Source: Thermodesulfobacteriota bacterium (GTDB lineage: Bacteria; Desulfobacterota_D; UBA1144; Nemesobacterales; UBA2774). Taken from it: a DNA stretch of 64,000 bases. Of this stretch, positions 63,648 to 64,000 are shown one piece after another. How positions within the stretch are numbered: position 1 is the stretch's first letter; each line of letters starts with the position of its first letter. The notes beneath the pieces are model-generated. The model saw only the letters and a program-made list of their open reading frames with translations, was not told the origin of the DNA and made no database searches. Location of the stretch: the NCBI GenBank assembly GCA_040754335.1, contig JBFMCV010000001.1, positions 1 to 64,000 on the forward strand. The letters are read 5' to 3'. A program made the position numbers and the translations under genes.

Positions 63648-64000
63648 CTAAAGGAAACTCCTTGCTTTTTCAGTCATAAAATCCGTATTTTCGGACTTAA
63701 CTTCCCCCGGATATCCGCAGTGTATGCAGCGCTTGTCGTTCTGGTGATGGAGCTTGGCGCAGGCAACCGCGGCAGACCCTTTGATGAGCACATACGCTTC
63801 AGCGGCGAGCAGCATCCCGAGTACAGGCGCCGTAAAGTAGATCCATAGCCCGGCGTGGCTGTCGGCGAAGAGGCTCGATCCGAGGGAGCGCGCCGGGTTC
63901 ATGCTCATCCCGGAGATAGGGGCTTCGAATGTTATGTAGGCTGCTACGAGGAGCCCCGCGAATATTCCCGTGTATCTCGCTATTCTCGGGGTGTTTGAAA
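63648..64000 (-). CDS. Aquaporin-family (MIP) channel, partial, N terminus beyond window
   Basis: About 117 codons of the C-terminal part are visible, in frame to 63998. They contain hydrophobic spans with IFAGLLVAAYITFEAP and the second NPA box SGMSMNPARSLGSSLFAD with the usual Arg (NPAR). A last helix (WIYFTAPVLGMLLAAEAYVLI) is followed by a tail with CIHCGYPGE (CxxC). The N-terminal half and start are off the window. It should pass water or small solutes. It is the first gene visible of the - strand run (DM13-like, HbpS, SMP-30). Confidence 0.85.
   Translation of the reverse strand, partial: SNTPRIARYTGIFAGLLVAAYITFEAPISGMSMNPARSLGSSLFADSHAGLWIYFTAPVLGMLLAAEAYVLIKGSAAVACAKLHHQNDKRCIHCGYPGEVKSENTDFMTEKARSFL

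Overview
The window reads as a chromosomal segment of a Gram-negative bacterium, probably uncultivated. Outer-membrane style lipoproteins, many signal peptides, an RpoH heat-shock sigma factor, a periplasmic lytic transglycosylase and the short form of PurL support this. Base composition is moderately GC-rich, with frequent AGG (Arg) and ATA (Ile) codons. Gene content and codon style suggest a deltaproteobacterial, Desulfobacterota or Dadabacteria-like lineage. That placement is inference; no 16S rRNA gene is present.

Region 1 (1-14748) is the conserved information-processing block on the + strand: end of tuf, rpmG, tRNA-Trp, secE, nusG, rplK, rplA, rplJ, rplL, rpoB, rpoC, then valS. Hairpins lie between rplK and rplA, between rplL and rpoB, and after rpoC. 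The gap after valS holds a very small ribbon-helix-helix antitoxin-like gene with no toxin partner.

Region 2 (15056-25300) carries housekeeping genes: purL-purF (- strand, overlapping), a PrsW-type intramembrane protease, rlmN, alaS, rpoH with a clear housekeeping promoter, tRNA-Asn with its own promoter, and a small conserved protein.

Region 3 (25532-44443) is envelope and stress related: a small lipoprotein, DUF72, a GH63-type glucosidase, small exported proteins, an aquaporin-family channel, an MltF-like transglycosylase, a DUF2092 pair, an unrecognised membrane pair, a Na+/H+ antiporter fused to a PTS EIIA domain, a fused acyl ligase/ACP/acyltransferase, 6-phosphogluconate dehydrogenase, and a STAS / ECF sigma / zinc-finger anti-sigma / exported protein module.

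Region 4 (44444-64000) opens with a divergent GAF-GAF-AAA-Fis regulator. A nearly continuous - strand run follows: a glycogen-debranching enzyme and a second GH63 protein, a thiamine-binding-like protein, a 59-residue zinc ribbon, FMN reductase, a double-VOC protein, GMC oxidoreductase, DM13, SMP-30 lactonase, MsrB, TMEM175, YkgB-like, a GDP-mannose pyrophosphorylase-like enzyme, a second SMP-30 with an extra N-terminal domain, two HbpS/GlcG proteins (one fused to a cupin), a DM13-like protein and a second aquaporin cut by the window end. Several junctions overlap (ATGA) or are under 40 bases, so these are probably operons. Together they look like an exported sugar/alcohol oxidation, lactone hydrolysis and oxidative or osmotic protection set. 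That reading is inferred from family names and linkage only.
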